This document shows, piece after piece, positions 32,492-43,775 of a DNA stretch of 62,000 nucleotides (position 1 is the first letter of the stretch; every line of letters starts with the position of its first letter). The notes below the pieces were generated by a model that was given only the letters and a program-made list of their open reading frames with translations, was not told where the DNA came from and made no database searches. Origin of the DNA: Tubulanus polymorphus (lineage: Eukaryota > Nemertea > Palaeonemertea > Tubulaniformes > Tubulanidae); contig NC_134025.1 in NCBI RefSeq assembly GCF_964204645.1, forward strand, positions 14,910,001 through 14,972,000, written 5' to 3'. Both the position numbers and the translations under genes were made by a program.

Positions 32492-35400
32492 TTAACCATA
32501 AGGTAATGTTTTTATTCCATCACCCAAAATATATCTTATATCATCGAAATGATTTAAACTAGTTTTTTCAACTTCATTAATGTACATTTCGTGATCTTCT
32601 GATCTTAAACAATTCATTTAATGTTTCATTACAATTGAGATATATAAACACTTTATATAATCTTGAAATTCTATATGTTTATCAACCACATGTTTTGTTA
32701 TTCCTTTTAACTTTTTAGCTGCATGATCTTTTGTTCTATAACTATACGTTTTACTTCTTATCCCAACAAATTCAATCATTTCATCAATTCATCTTTAAAC
32801 TTACCAGGAATCTTTTTATTATCATTGCTAAATAGTTCATGATCTTTGGGATAATTGCTAAAATCAAAATGATGTTTTAATGTTTTTAAGTCTTTTGTTA
32901 TGTCATTTGTCTTGATTTTTAGTATGTACGCGTCAGTATTTTTTTGGATTAATGGGAACCCAGAATTGAATGTTCCATCATCTGTTGATAAATCATAAAC
33001 ATAGTCAGTTGGGTTATATATTTCAAATAAATCTCTGACATCTTCTGTTAATTCTTTTTCTACATGCCTTAAGTTAAAACAATTTGGTTTAGATTTAATT
33101 AATTCTATATTCATATTAAATCCTAATGAATTACATAATATATACAATCCTGATATAGCAACATTTCCTTTTTGCGCAAATGTTATTACTCGAGATCTCG
33201 TATATTTTTTCTGTCCATCTGCTGCGTAGAATCCAATGAAGAACCATTTGCTAAAATTATATTTGGCATTTAATACATAATCTGGCACTATCTTTTCTTT
33301 TGTTGAAGTATTACTTTTCACTATTGCATGAATATAGAATTCGTCATTATATTTTATAGCAAAATCTTTAGGATTATTCACAAGTATTCTATAAACGGCT
33401 GATGATTTCATAACATCCATGATTCTAAATGTTTTATTTGAATTAACTTCTTCACAGTATTTCTTTATTCTTTTTAATAATTTCAAATCTTGATTGCATA
33501 AATACCAACAATATTTATTACCCCAAACATAATTATACACACCTGCTGAACCATCGCCCATGAAAAATCCTTTGATAAAATATTCTTTTTCTTCTAATGT
33601 TTCAGGTTCTATATTATAAATATTATCAATTATTTCATCAAATGACATATGATTCATTCTTTGGAAAAATCGTTTATGTAATAATTCATCCCCAATTTTC
33701 AGTTGGTTTTATTTCATCGCCATTTCGTTTAATTAAACTATGATCTTCTGTAACATCAACAAATCCTAATTTAGTTCTAACTCTATAAATCTTTTTATTT
33801 GTTTTATGCCTAATAATATTCTTTCCATCCATTTCTTGTCCAAACATCCATTAATCCATTTATTTGTATTAATTCTTTTTCAACATATGAAATATAACGT
33901 TCATTTTGTTTTGGAATTATTTCTGAAATTCTTCTTATCAATATTTTATCATTACATTTTAATAATATTGGGGTGTCAGCTGTTACAGAATCAAAATATA
34001 ATATTTCAATATGATTTTCCCCAAAAAGTGGTTGTAAAACATTGTATTAAAAATCATACATTAATAACTTTGATACTTCTAAAACAGTTGAACCAATGAA
34101 TATAGGTTTATTAAATTTCATTGACGTTCTTTTTAATTTTACCGCGGTTAAATAATCTTCAAATCTTTTATTTCCTAAATGTCTAGGACTTGATTGTAAA
34201 TGTCTTAATCTTTCGGAATTATTTACTAATTCAATATCATTTCTATTTCTAATATTTTCACATGTTTTACCATAAAAACTATTATTCATTAATTTGAAGA
34301 AATCTTTTTCAAAATCTGTTTTTGATATGGTTATCTGTTGTGTATCAAAATCTATATATTTTTCTAACCACTTCGATTGATTAAATTCAATATATCTATG
34401 TACTTTCTTTAATTTCATTCCTTGTTTTAGATACAATTTTAACATTCTATAATGACCAATATAATTGTATTTATTATTTTGAGTTAGTATTAATTTTTCT
34501 GTAAAAACATGATCTTTCGGTTTTATTTTCTTCTGGTATTCACTTAGATAACTATCATCTACAGCTAAATGTTAAGGGCAATAAGGTAAATTTCTTGTTT
34601 TAAACTTTATGTTATCAGGATATTCCAAATCAACTACAAAGAAATAACCAATTGGTACTTCATCTTTTAAACTCGTAATTGCGCTTTCCCAATCAGTTTT
34701 ATCATCTTTTTCAACTTCAGTTAATATAAAATTTTTGTATGGTTGAGGTTGCATCATTGCCCAACCATATAAATTATTGGCGTCAATATATAATAATTTA
34801 TATTCATCATTTGCTTTAAAATGTCTATCTCCCATAACACCACTAATTCCACCTCTAATTGATTTTTCAAATAATAAAACCATGTCTGGTTCTTTTAATA
34901 AATCTAACTCTACGTTAGTATATTTCAAACCACATTGTCAGGTTAAACCAGGACTAGAGTAGCAATAACAAGGATCAACATTAAAATGATTCAAATTAAC
35001 TTCTCCAAATTTTTCAAATATGTCAGCCAATATCATAACATCTGATTTCAAGTAAAGATCAACTAATTCACCATGATTTTCTACCTTAAAATGATTCCAA
35101 AAATGTAATGTTCTATTAAAAACTTCATCTTTCACATACTCCTCTTTTAATTGATCATAAAATTGTTCTTTTAATAATTCTGTTACATTAAAATCATCAT
35201 GTGTTTTATAAAATGAATCAGGAATTGCGCCTTTAAATCTCAATAATTTAAAATCTTGTTCATTTTGGTAATAATGTCGAGTTATTATAAAATCATTATC
35301 AACTAAACTTTTTGCTAAATTATCTAATGAACTTGCTAGAAATCTATAAGAATCTAAAAATCTAATGCAACCAAATTGAAATGAAATATAATTTTCAGAT

Positions 35401-37537
35401 GTTTTAGCTAATAGTTTAAAATCATATTTTCTTACATTTGCTTCATTCATAGCATTATATTCTTCTATTTCTTGATTAATTGCGCCCAATTTTCCTGATG
35501 ATTGTTTTATAAATAGATGGGCATCGTAGCCCGATAAATTATGAAATAATATTGGCACGAAATTAACTTTCTTAGCTTGTAAATTACATTCTTCATGAGC
35601 AGCTCCACGATATTTTGAATTTAAATGATCATGATCTCTAACTTTTTTATCAAATGAATAAAAACGTTTTTCACAATAACAACAATGAATTGCATAATTA
35701 AAATCAATTTCATCTTCTTTTGTCATAACCATTCTTTTATTTTTGTTTAATAATTTTGCAAAATCACTTTCTATTTCAATTATTTTGTTACAAAAATCAT
35801 TAACTACATCTTCACCTCTAAGAGAAATATATTGACTTTCATATAATTCAGGATAATTTGATTTTATGTAAATTCCATAAGCAGCAGCTCTTTGATGATT
35901 TTTTTTAATTGTGTTTATAATTGGTGGATCTTGAATTATGTCTTCATTTAATTCATTTCCTTTATCCATTGATTTCAAAAATTGCTTTTTATTGTATATT
36001 TCTTTTCTATCTTGATCAGTTAATTCTTTATTCAACGATTCAAAATCCCCATAAATTACAAATGGAACAATATTTTTAAATTTATGATTAGTAATTTTCA
36101 ACTTACAATCTTTTTTTGTTGGTATTATTAATTTACAAAAATCTTTATTATCACATAATTCTTTATGTTTTAATAATGTATTCTCAGTCATAAATTTAGA
36201 TAAACATTTTCTACATAGATAAATTTTATGATGATGATCACTTTCTGTTCTAAAGAATAAATCAATTTGTTTTAACCACATATAATGTTCATTATCATCT
36301 TTTTTGTAATATAACAAATCTATAGCATTTTCATCATCATAATATTCTGTTAAATATAAAGCTTCTAATGTATAATCTTTAATATTTTCACCTTTTGTCT
36401 TTGATAATTGCATTAATTCAAATACATTTATTTTTAAATTATTAACTTGTTCTATTTTAGGAATCATCTTTATAGTTACTGGATATTGATCAATTTTATA
36501 TAATGTTTCATATCTCCGTATTTTGTTATTCTAAATCTATGCGTAATATCTTCTGTTGGGTGTAAGCAACTAATAATTGACCATAGAAAACATTTATTAT
36601 CTTCATTTTGAACATTTATTACTGCTTTTGTTGTAAATGGTAATTTGATATAACTTGATGCTTTAATATCCTTTTCTGTTGTAAAGTTTGAATCATTTTT
36701 AAACATTGTTTTACTTTTTGATGTTTTATTCATTTTTGTATTATAAACATTTAAATCTAAAAATATAATTTCATTCAATGTTAAACCAGAACCCTCAAAA
36801 TATCTTTCTTCAATATGACGTTTAAATTCATTAAATATTTTTTCTAACTTCTCTTTTATTTGTGTTTTTGAAATTATTTCTTCAGAGAGTGTTTGAATAT
36901 TATAATCAATTTTCTCTTCTGACTTCATAAAACTTACTTTCCCAGAGATACTAATTTTTGGATATTCAACATCTGTTATCAAATCTAGTATTTTTCCCAT
37001 TATTTCATTAAATTTACTATAATCTTCTATTGTTGTACCTTTAAAAAATCTAAATATAATGGTTTCAGGACCAATTTTACAATGTAATGTTTCTAAAATT
37101 TCAATTGTATCTTTTATTTCTAGTGAATCGATATAATTTCTAACATTTTCCATGTAAGGTTTATTTGAAATGGATTTAGTTTTTGAAGTTGGTTTTTTAC
37201 TTTTTGAGGTTTATCATTGAAATAATCTATTCCTAAAACATTATTACTCAAATTTTGATGGTGTTTTTGTGATTTGGTATGTCTTTCATAATTCCTTTTT
37301 ACTATAAATTCATTACAAACTTCACATTTTATTTCATCAACATTCATATTTTCTAATTGTTCCTTTCTTTCATTGGAATTTTCTGGTGTTTCAAAATCTA
37401 TAACATTTTTTATATGATTTGCAGTTTTTTCATGTCGTGTTTTATTAGATTTATCGACGTATTTTTTACAATATGTGCAATATTATTGATTTTCATTAAC
37501 ATAAATTTGTTTTGTGTGTTGTTCACTCTCTCCCATT
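32492..37537 (-). pseudogene. polB: Polinton DNA polymerase B with zinc-finger tip and intein (element B)
   Basis: The start at 37,537 lies inside the right TIR (MGESEQHTKQ). An in-frame TAA follows at about 37,485, then C2H2 fingers, a conserved N-terminal domain (36,476-37,153) and a 509-codon frame with exonuclease motif FVIYGDFESLNKELT, the VRDHDHLNSKYRGAAHEECN block, FHNLSGYDAHLFIKQ and FLDSYRFLASSLDNLAKSL. After a TGA where C has Trp (about 34,959), the palm continues: LLYIDANNLYGWAMMQPQPY, MNNSFYGKTCEN, then the catalytic YFD..TD motif split by an intein. The C-terminal part ends at 32,492. Protein-primed family B polymerases of this type replicate Polintons. At least six breaks make it inactive. 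Confidence 0.88.
32938..33989 (-). other. intein with LAGLIDADG homing endonuclease inside PolB motif C
   Basis: The polymerase text reads ILYFD, then foreign sequence, then TDAYILKIKTND, whereas element C reads ILYFDTDSYILKIKTNN without interruption. The insert starts SVTADTPIL (block A, nucleophile Ser1), has a block B-like GFVDVTEDHSLI (TxxH), DOD motifs FIKGFFMGDGSAG (33,579-33,541) and FFIGFYAADGQ (about 33,243-33,211), a block F-like VYDLSTDDGTF and ends in Asn, with Thr as first C-extein residue. The length is about 350 residues. The penultimate residue is Lys rather than the usual His, and one frame break lies near 33,700. This is the known 'pol-c' intein site of archaeal and giant-virus polymerases. 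Confidence in the intein call is high; splicing ability is unknown. Confidence 0.9.
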
Positions 37538-37624
37538 TATAAGAAAAAAAATTACTTGATGATGGTGATGAGAGGTGTCTCCTCCTCTCGTCCTCTGGTC
37601 TGAAAGCCCACTTTTCCAATTACT
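37536..37624 (-). repeat. right terminal inverted repeat of element B
   Basis: Inverse of 20,743-20,831 with a few substitutions and three extra bases (CATCATCA against CACA). Its inner edge includes the PolB start codon and the same CTTATAAATGGGA phrase as the left end. Confidence 0.9.
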
Positions 37625-37700
37625 TGTCATAAAATAGAAGAAATCAATAATGAAATAGAAAGATTAAATTCAAATAGATCAAAAGATAAAATACCAAAAT
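37625..37700 (+). pseudogene. polB: PolB of element A, short continuation after element B
   Basis: Starts with the right target duplication TGTCAT and continues the polymerase text interrupted at 20,742 (KIEEINNEIERLNSNRSKDK, matching 48,430-48,490 of element C). It stops abruptly at about 37,700, where integrase-tail sequence is joined on. Confidence 0.75.
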
Positions 37701-37824
37701 AGAAAAAGTATTGAAAACAAAAACTCTTAAAGGAAAAAAGTATTCTTTCGTGAAATATAAAGGATACGATGATAAATTTAATGAATGGATTTTATCTAGT
37801 AAAATTAAAAGAATAAATGAATAA
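37700..37824 (+). pseudogene. int: integrase chromodomain tail (element A)
   Basis: About 40 codons reading IEKVLKTKTLKGKKYSFVKY then KFNEWILSSKIKRINE and a stop. These match the C-terminal chromodomain-like segment of the integrase at 23,152 (EKVLKTKTIKRKKYSLVKW). The catalytic core is absent: a deletion fused PolB remnant directly to this tail. Its stop overlaps the ATG of the ATPase. Confidence 0.75.
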
Positions 37825-38428
37825 AGATTTATTTATATTTGAACCGCATAATATGTTAGTTACTGGAGTAACAAACTGTGGTAAAACACATTTCATATTA
37901 AACTTGTTAGAAACTATTTATAAGAATCATTTTGATAATATAATATTATTCTGTCCTACTTATGAAATGAATAAAACATATAATAGAGATATAGTTGAGA
38001 TAAAAAAGTTTATTATATTAGATCCTAAACAGTAAAAGAAAATTTAGATAATTGTATAAAAATAGCATAAGATATTTATAAAAGTTCAAATACATTATTC
38101 ATTATAGATAATTGCGCTAATTTACATGATTCTAAAGTTAGAGAAAGTGAGTTATGTTATCTAGCTTTCTCTGGGAGACATTTCGGGATAACAACATGGG
38201 TTTTAAATCAAAAATATAATTCAATTGTTAAAGATTTTAGGGAGAATATAAGATTTCTAGTTTTATTCTACAATAAAGATAGAAAATCTATGCAACAATC
38301 ATTGGAAGAAAATCAAATTATACCTACCGAGTTACATGATGAATATATGAATAAATTAAAGAATAATAAAGGTTCAAAATTATTACTGAGGCTTCAATTT
38401 CCATATGAATATAAGTTTATAAAATAAC
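37817..38428 (+). pseudogene. packaging ATPase (element A copy)
   Basis: MNKDLFIFEPHNMLVTGVTN with Walker A GVTNCGKT, then PTYEMNKTYNR, a stop after LDPKQ near 38,035, and downstream the Walker B region (TLFIIDNCANL) and the segment SGRHFGITTWVLNQ. It ends PYEYKFIK at 38,428. Walker B has Asn where element B has the second Asp (DN against DD), which would hamper catalysis. The copy keeps a few codons that B lost. It is the only large gene of this region on the plus strand and faces the minus-strand genes of element C. Confidence 0.8.
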
Positions 38429-38775
38429 TATTTATATACCTATGTATTAGATACCCTATTAGATACCCTATTAGATACCCTAATACCTACCTATGTATTA
38501 GATACCCTATTAGATACCCTAATACCTAAAACCCTTTTTTATTAACTATTATTATATACAATTTTCAACCAATTTATTTTTATTTTTTCAACTAATATAT
38601 GAATAAATTAAAGAATAATAAAGGTTCAAAATTATTACTTAGGCTTCGATTTCCCTATGAATATAAATTTATAAAATAACTATTTATATACCTATGTATT
38701 AGATACCCTATTAGATACCCTAATACCTAAAACCCTTTTTTTATTAACTTTTATTTTATACAATTTTCAACCAAT
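38344..38775. repeat. tandem duplication of the ATPase 3' end plus TATTAGATACCC array
   Basis: The last coding bases of the ATPase (AATAAATTAAAGAATAATAA onward) and the following tract are repeated about 250 bases later (38,597-38,775). Both copies carry the short tandem phrase TATTAGATACCC, seven times in all, and end AATACCTAAAACCC. It lies exactly between convergent genes, so it may mark a terminator region or the scar where two elements joined. Confidence 0.8.
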
Positions 38776-38779
38776 ATTA

Positions 38780-39605
38780 TTATTTGAGATAAAAATCACT
38801 ATCTGAATCACTTTCATCCCTAGGCCTTAACAATCTATTCAATTTCTCTACCGTATCTTCTTCAAATGCTTCATTGTAATCCTTTTTCATCCTATTTACC
38901 GAATCTTTATCAATAGTTTTTTTATTTTTATACTTATTCTTCCTCCTTTCTAGCATATCATCAATAGTTTCTACTTTATCTTTCGTCAAAAGTGTGTCCA
39001 CATAATCTTTATTATCAATATGCTTATCTGTAACTATATTTTCATTATCATCTTTCTTAGTGTTTGCTCCAAATATTTCATTTACAATGTTTGATCCTAA
39101 TATTTTATTAGCATCGGTTAAATCTAATTCATCTTTATTAGGTGTTGCTAATAATAAATCTTCATATAATTCTTTACCATTTACTTTTTTATTTGAAACA
39201 AACTTTGTAACATATCTAAATGGGTGTTCTATAAATTCTCTTATACCAACACGTTCTATAACATTAGTAATATGTACCTTTGTATTCATATGTTTATTCC
39301 AATTTGATGGAGCGTTTGAAAATTCACCTTTACAATAATCACAATAATTTCTATTTTCACTAATATTTAATATTAATTCATTATTAGATGTAGAAGGTAT
39401 TACATTATTAGATGTAGAAGGTATTACATTATTAGATGTAGAAGGTATTACATTATTAGATGTAGAAGGTATTACATTATTATCAATTACATTACATAGG
39501 ATAAAATATCAAAGCTATATTACAAGGTATTACATAATATAAGCCATCATTATTTTCATGTGTATCGATGTATGGAATATGTTTATATACTTTACCTCCT
39601 TCCAT
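38780..39605 (-). pseudogene. single C2H2 zinc-finger protein with VIPSTSNN repeats (element C)
   Basis: Starts MEGGKVYKHIPYIDTHENND at 39,605. A break near 39,510 is followed by four tandem VIPSTSNN octapeptides (39,383-39,480), a C2H2 finger (YCDYCKGEFSNAPSNWNKHM..H) and a charged 170-codon tail (38,780-39,289) ending DESDSDSDFYLK. B has no equivalent between its integrase and MCP. Possibly a regulatory or DNA-binding protein; no family was recognised. Confidence 0.6.
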
Positions 39606-39654
39606 TTATTATATAAATTTTTATTAAAGTTAGAATTTTAATATTTCATAACAC

Positions 39655-40892
39655 TTAAAACATAATACTCTCTAATTGTGAATTTACAATATTTAATTGC
39701 GCGTCAGATATAATATAAACGCGCATTTTGAAATTTAAACTTCCTTTTTTCTTTTTCATGAATAATTGTATTCCATCTTTAGTATTTTGTAGTTTTTTTC
39801 CAGAACCATGTAATGAATTATCCTCTGTTGTTCTAAAATCTAACCATAATGCATATTTATTACCGGTATAATAATCAATTTGATTAATATTAAAATTTTC
39901 AAATGATTTTACTTTTTCATTCATAAAATGTTTTCTAATTTCTGGCCATTGATCTATCATTCTCATTCCTTGACGACATATTTTATTTGCTATTCCTTCG
40001 ATAGTTATTTCTACTTTTGATATTTCAGGATTATAATAATTATCAACTTTTATTGCACCATTAGAATATGTTGGTAAAAAATATTAATATACCTTTAATA
40101 GATCTTCTTTGGTAGTTAATATTCTCATTAATTATTTCATCATTTGCATTAATAGTTACAGTTTTAAATTTTTCAATATAATCATATAATAATGAAAATC
40201 CTTGGTTGTATTGAGTTTGAATTATGCTAGCAATATTTTCATCAGTTACTGTATCATATTCCAAACATATATTCGATAATTCATAACCCATATCTTTATT
40301 AACGCTAGATAATACAATTTCATTAACAGGAGCAAATGTTATTTCGAATATAACATCTTCTTGAATTGCGTATATATATAAAATTATTATTTATCAATTC
40401 AAAATCTAATGGAATTTTATATTTGCTTCCATAAATCTTTTTTATCAAATTATCTACAGCATTAGTTACTACTGCGTTATTGGCTTCAGATCTTAATTTA
40501 TTTTGGTTTTCTGATTGGATGCCTTGAAATATCATATTATTTCTATTTTCTTTTGTTAACCATAAATCTTTATAATGCATAAATAAATTATAATTATCTA
40601 ATGAGAAAACTGTTTCTGGCCCAATCTTTACAGCTAATTTTTTAATCAAATATCTCCCAACATTATCAACAACATAATTATTATCATGACCAGTTACTTT
40701 CATATCAGCTGATAAATAGATACTATTTGGAACATAAAAAGTATTTTGTGTTAATCGAGGGATTCTAACATATAAAGTTTCATCGGGATTAATATTAGAA
40801 GGATTATGAGTAATTATATGATGTGATCTTTCTGCTTTAATAGCATTAGATATTCTAGAATTCTTAGAAGGACTTATGTAACTTCCGCTCAT
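39655..40892 (-). pseudogene. major capsid protein (element C copy)
   Basis: Same blocks as the MCP at 24,317-25,564 with about 90% similarity: MSGSYISPSKNSRISNAI, RIPRLTQNTFYVPNSIYLSA, YKDLWLTKENRNNMIFQGIQ, NICLEYDTVTDEN, RRSIKGILIFFT and the C-terminal YALWLDFRTTEDNSLHGSG. It has one shift near 40,380 (NNNFIYIRN, where B reads NNNAPLYKH) and a second next to ILIFFT (40,075), close to where B has its stop. Its ATG overlaps the stop of the upstream gene. Confidence 0.88.
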
Positions 40893-42426
40893 TTATTTAA
40901 CAAAAAAATTATTTTTTTTTCTATCATATTCACTAACCCAAAAATAATTGCACTTACAACTGTAATTACAAATAAAATAATATGTTCAGCAGCAAAGTTA
41001 AGAATATTCCCAGCAGCGTTCAATATAAAACCAACAATTGATGCAATAACTCCAGGTAAAGCTGCGGCAGATTTTTTAGATAGTTCCCATAAATATTTTG
41101 CTAATTTTTTTAAACCATCCTTAACTTTTTCTTGTATAGAATTATTATCATTCGGGGGTTTATCTGGTTTATTTGGAGTAGGAGTAGATTTCAATGAATT
41201 TGATATAGCTAAACCTATTGTTGTGAATACCATAGTTACAGCTGTTAGAATTGAAAGAATTGTTATACCTTCTAACTTAAATAATAATTTTATTCTATCT
41301 TTCAATGATATTTTAGAATCTGGTTTTATTATTAAATCTTTAAAAATAACTTTTAATTTTTTAATATGATTAAGATCATATGATTTTAATAATATATCTC
41401 TTTCTTTTTCCTGAAATTCTTTGTTATATTTTAAATCATCAATTTCTTTTTCTAAAGATGACTTTCTGCTTTCATAATCAGCTTCCTCTATTACTTGAAG
41501 ATCTCTATTTAATTCTAATTGTTTTAATTCTTCATTTGCATTAGTTAATTCTTTTTCTAACATGGTTATTTTAGAAAATCTCATCTTAATATTAGCAATT
41601 TCACCAGCTGATTCTTGCATACCTTTAATTTCTCTACGTGCTTGTTCAGGAAATGCTTCTAATTCATCATCAGTTAAATCAAGTAATCCTTTTTCTAATA
41701 GATGTTGTATTTGATTTGTTCCAGTACGAGATGTATCTAAAGTACTATTCATCTCTTCTTCTGAATCTCTTAATCTATCAATTTGTTTTTCTAATACTAA
41801 TTGTAATTGACTTGAATCATTATCAATTTGTTGAATATCTCTTCTCGTTGTTTCTGGTGTTGAAGTTCTTAATTTATCTAATCGATCTCCATACTCTTCC
41901 AAATTCTTTCATATTATCATTTCTTTCTTCTTGTGTAACATCAGTTATTTCATTACTATTACTTACTATTTTAATTCTATCTGGTTCTAATTTTTCCAAA
42001 GTTGATTCTGCTAATATTTTGTTTAGTCTTGTCCTTTGATTAGTGATATCAATATAATAATCACCATCAAAATGATAATAATATTTACCTTTTAAAAGTT
42101 TTAAATCTCCTACTAAACATTCGGCATCTCTATAATTTATATTATACCCAGATCTTTCAAATACAGGTTTGAATTTATAAATATCTTCATTATAATCTAA
42201 TCTCTTTTTTTACTAAATGTGGATTTACATTTTCGGGATTTATTCTCTGTTCATCATTTCTATCAAATTCATCTGTTGATGGGGCTTTAGAACCACTATC
42301 TGCTGGATTAGAATTATACGCTGATTCGTCATCATTATCAATATTAGTTTCATTAAAATCAGGTTGTGGTTCATCACTTATACCGGGGGTGTCACCAAAA
42401 GTATCCATTGGAATATCTTCTTCCAT
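40889..42426 (-). pseudogene. coiled-coil/membrane protein, best copy (element C)
   Basis: The long frame 40,889-41,902 gives 337 codons. It has a glutamate/lysine coiled coil (about residues 20-170), the helix ITILSILTAVTMVFTTIGLA, a proline hinge STPTPNKPDKPPN, the phrase LWELSKKSAAALPGVIASIV and two further hydrophobic stretches, ending FGLVNMIEKKIIFLLNK. An acidic N-terminal frame (MEEDIPMDTFGDTPGISDEP) lies upstream, split by two shifts near 42,200 and 41,895. Homologues are at 25,567 and 54,643. The shape (long coiled coil, then membrane domain) could suit a spike, fibre or assembly protein; that is inference. Confidence 0.65.
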
Positions 42427-42447
42427 TTATATAATAAAAAATTAAAA

Positions 42448-43759
42448 TTAAAAATATAATATTCCTCCTATAACAATTCCTATACAAGTTAAAGCTAATT
42501 TAGCATTTTCATGGGATTTATTATCATCATTTAGTTTAATTATTTCATGTTGAATATTATCAGTTTTAATATTTTCTGATGTATTGTAATCTTTTATTTT
42601 AGAATCATTATTTAATTTAATATTATTAGTTTTAGTTTCTGTTGATTGAATATGTTTTTTATTTTTTTCACCTTCCATTAATTTTGGAGCAGTAATTATC
42701 TTTTTATATATATCATTTAATCCAAATGAATTATTTATTGTTGCAGTTTTAATTAGATTATTATAACCAATTATATTTCCCATCTTTAATACTAAATCAT
42801 TAGAAATAATTAATAGATTAGGACCTATACAATAATTTAATCTAATATGTGATTTATCTAAGTAATTTTGATATCTTACAATGTTTTCTGGAATCGATCT
42901 ATTTTTATCATTATGAATGGAATCTTCAAATAATACTTTGAATTGTTTCTGCGAATCAAATGAATGTATCATTTCCAACTATTGGTGATCTTGTTGAACT
43001 TGCGCACCTAAAATACATATCAAATAAGTTCTAATTGATTGATTTATTCTTTGTATGCCCGATTTTGTAAAACCTTCACTATTTTCTAAAATAAAATTAA
43101 TCCAACCATTATTATTATCAATTTTATAATTATGATAAGCTCCAATTCTATGCATATAATCAATTCTTTTTATTTCATACTGTTCACCAATACCTTGCAA
43201 TTTACCATGCGCTCTAAAATCGGAATTAATATTTAAAAATAATTAAATTCATAATAATTAAATTCATTACATATTTTATAAAACTTAGATAGATTAATAT
43301 TATTATCCAATTCTTTAAAATATTTAGATCCGGGTAAAGGACATTCTAATTCATTTAATATTATTCTGATTTGAAAATATGTGTGAAATCTAAATATTGT
43401 GTGAATTAATTTTAAATCAGAATATTTCAAATTTTTATCTAAGTTATTTAAATGATCATTCCAAATTATACCACAACCAGTTGTTGCACAATAAACAGCA
43501 AAATTTAATTGATTCTGCCAATATTTCATATTAGATTTTACTTTATATATATGATATTCATCTCGAGTAAAAGTAACTTCATATCTGCTAAATATATTTT
43601 CCATTTTAGAAATAAAAAACTGTGATTCAGTAACATAAATCTCTAAATAAGTTAATGAAATTAAACTGAATTTTTATATGTAATATTTTTAATCAAATCT
43701 ATTGCAGGAATATTATATTTAATTGATTTATTATATTGGAAAGCTTTTGGAAACCCCAT
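42448..43759 (-). pseudogene. conserved Polinton structural-type protein (element C copy)
   Basis: Same protein as 27,057-28,366: MGFPKAFQYNKSIKYN, then YWQNQLNFAVYCATTGCGII, GFTKSGIQRINQSIRTYLIC and the hydrophobic C-terminus TCIGIVIGGILYF. Breaks occur near 43,660, 43,230 and 42,970 (where GAQV is followed by a small deletion). It lacks the 27-base insertion found in B. Confidence 0.7.
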
Positions 43760-43775
43760 TTATATAAGTAAAAAA

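Larger units (their letters stand above)
20743..37624. mobile_element. complete Polinton/Maverick element B, 16,882 bp
   Basis: Both ends carry the same roughly 85-base inverted repeat beginning AGTAATTGGAAAAGTGGGCT, with AG..CT termini and a 6-bp target duplication. Inside are integrase, packaging ATPase, major capsid, probable minor capsid and PolB, the core set of Polintons. No adenovirus-type maturation protease was recognised. All larger genes are on the minus strand except the left terminal gene (20,828) and the VLTF3-like gene (31,190). It inserted into the PolB gene of the related element A. Nearly every large gene has stops or shifts, so the copy is inactive. Confidence 0.9.

Noticed and set aside
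20743-37624. Alternative genetic code in element B
   Set aside because: Stops of all types plus frameshifts occur at random conserved positions, which fits pseudogene decay.
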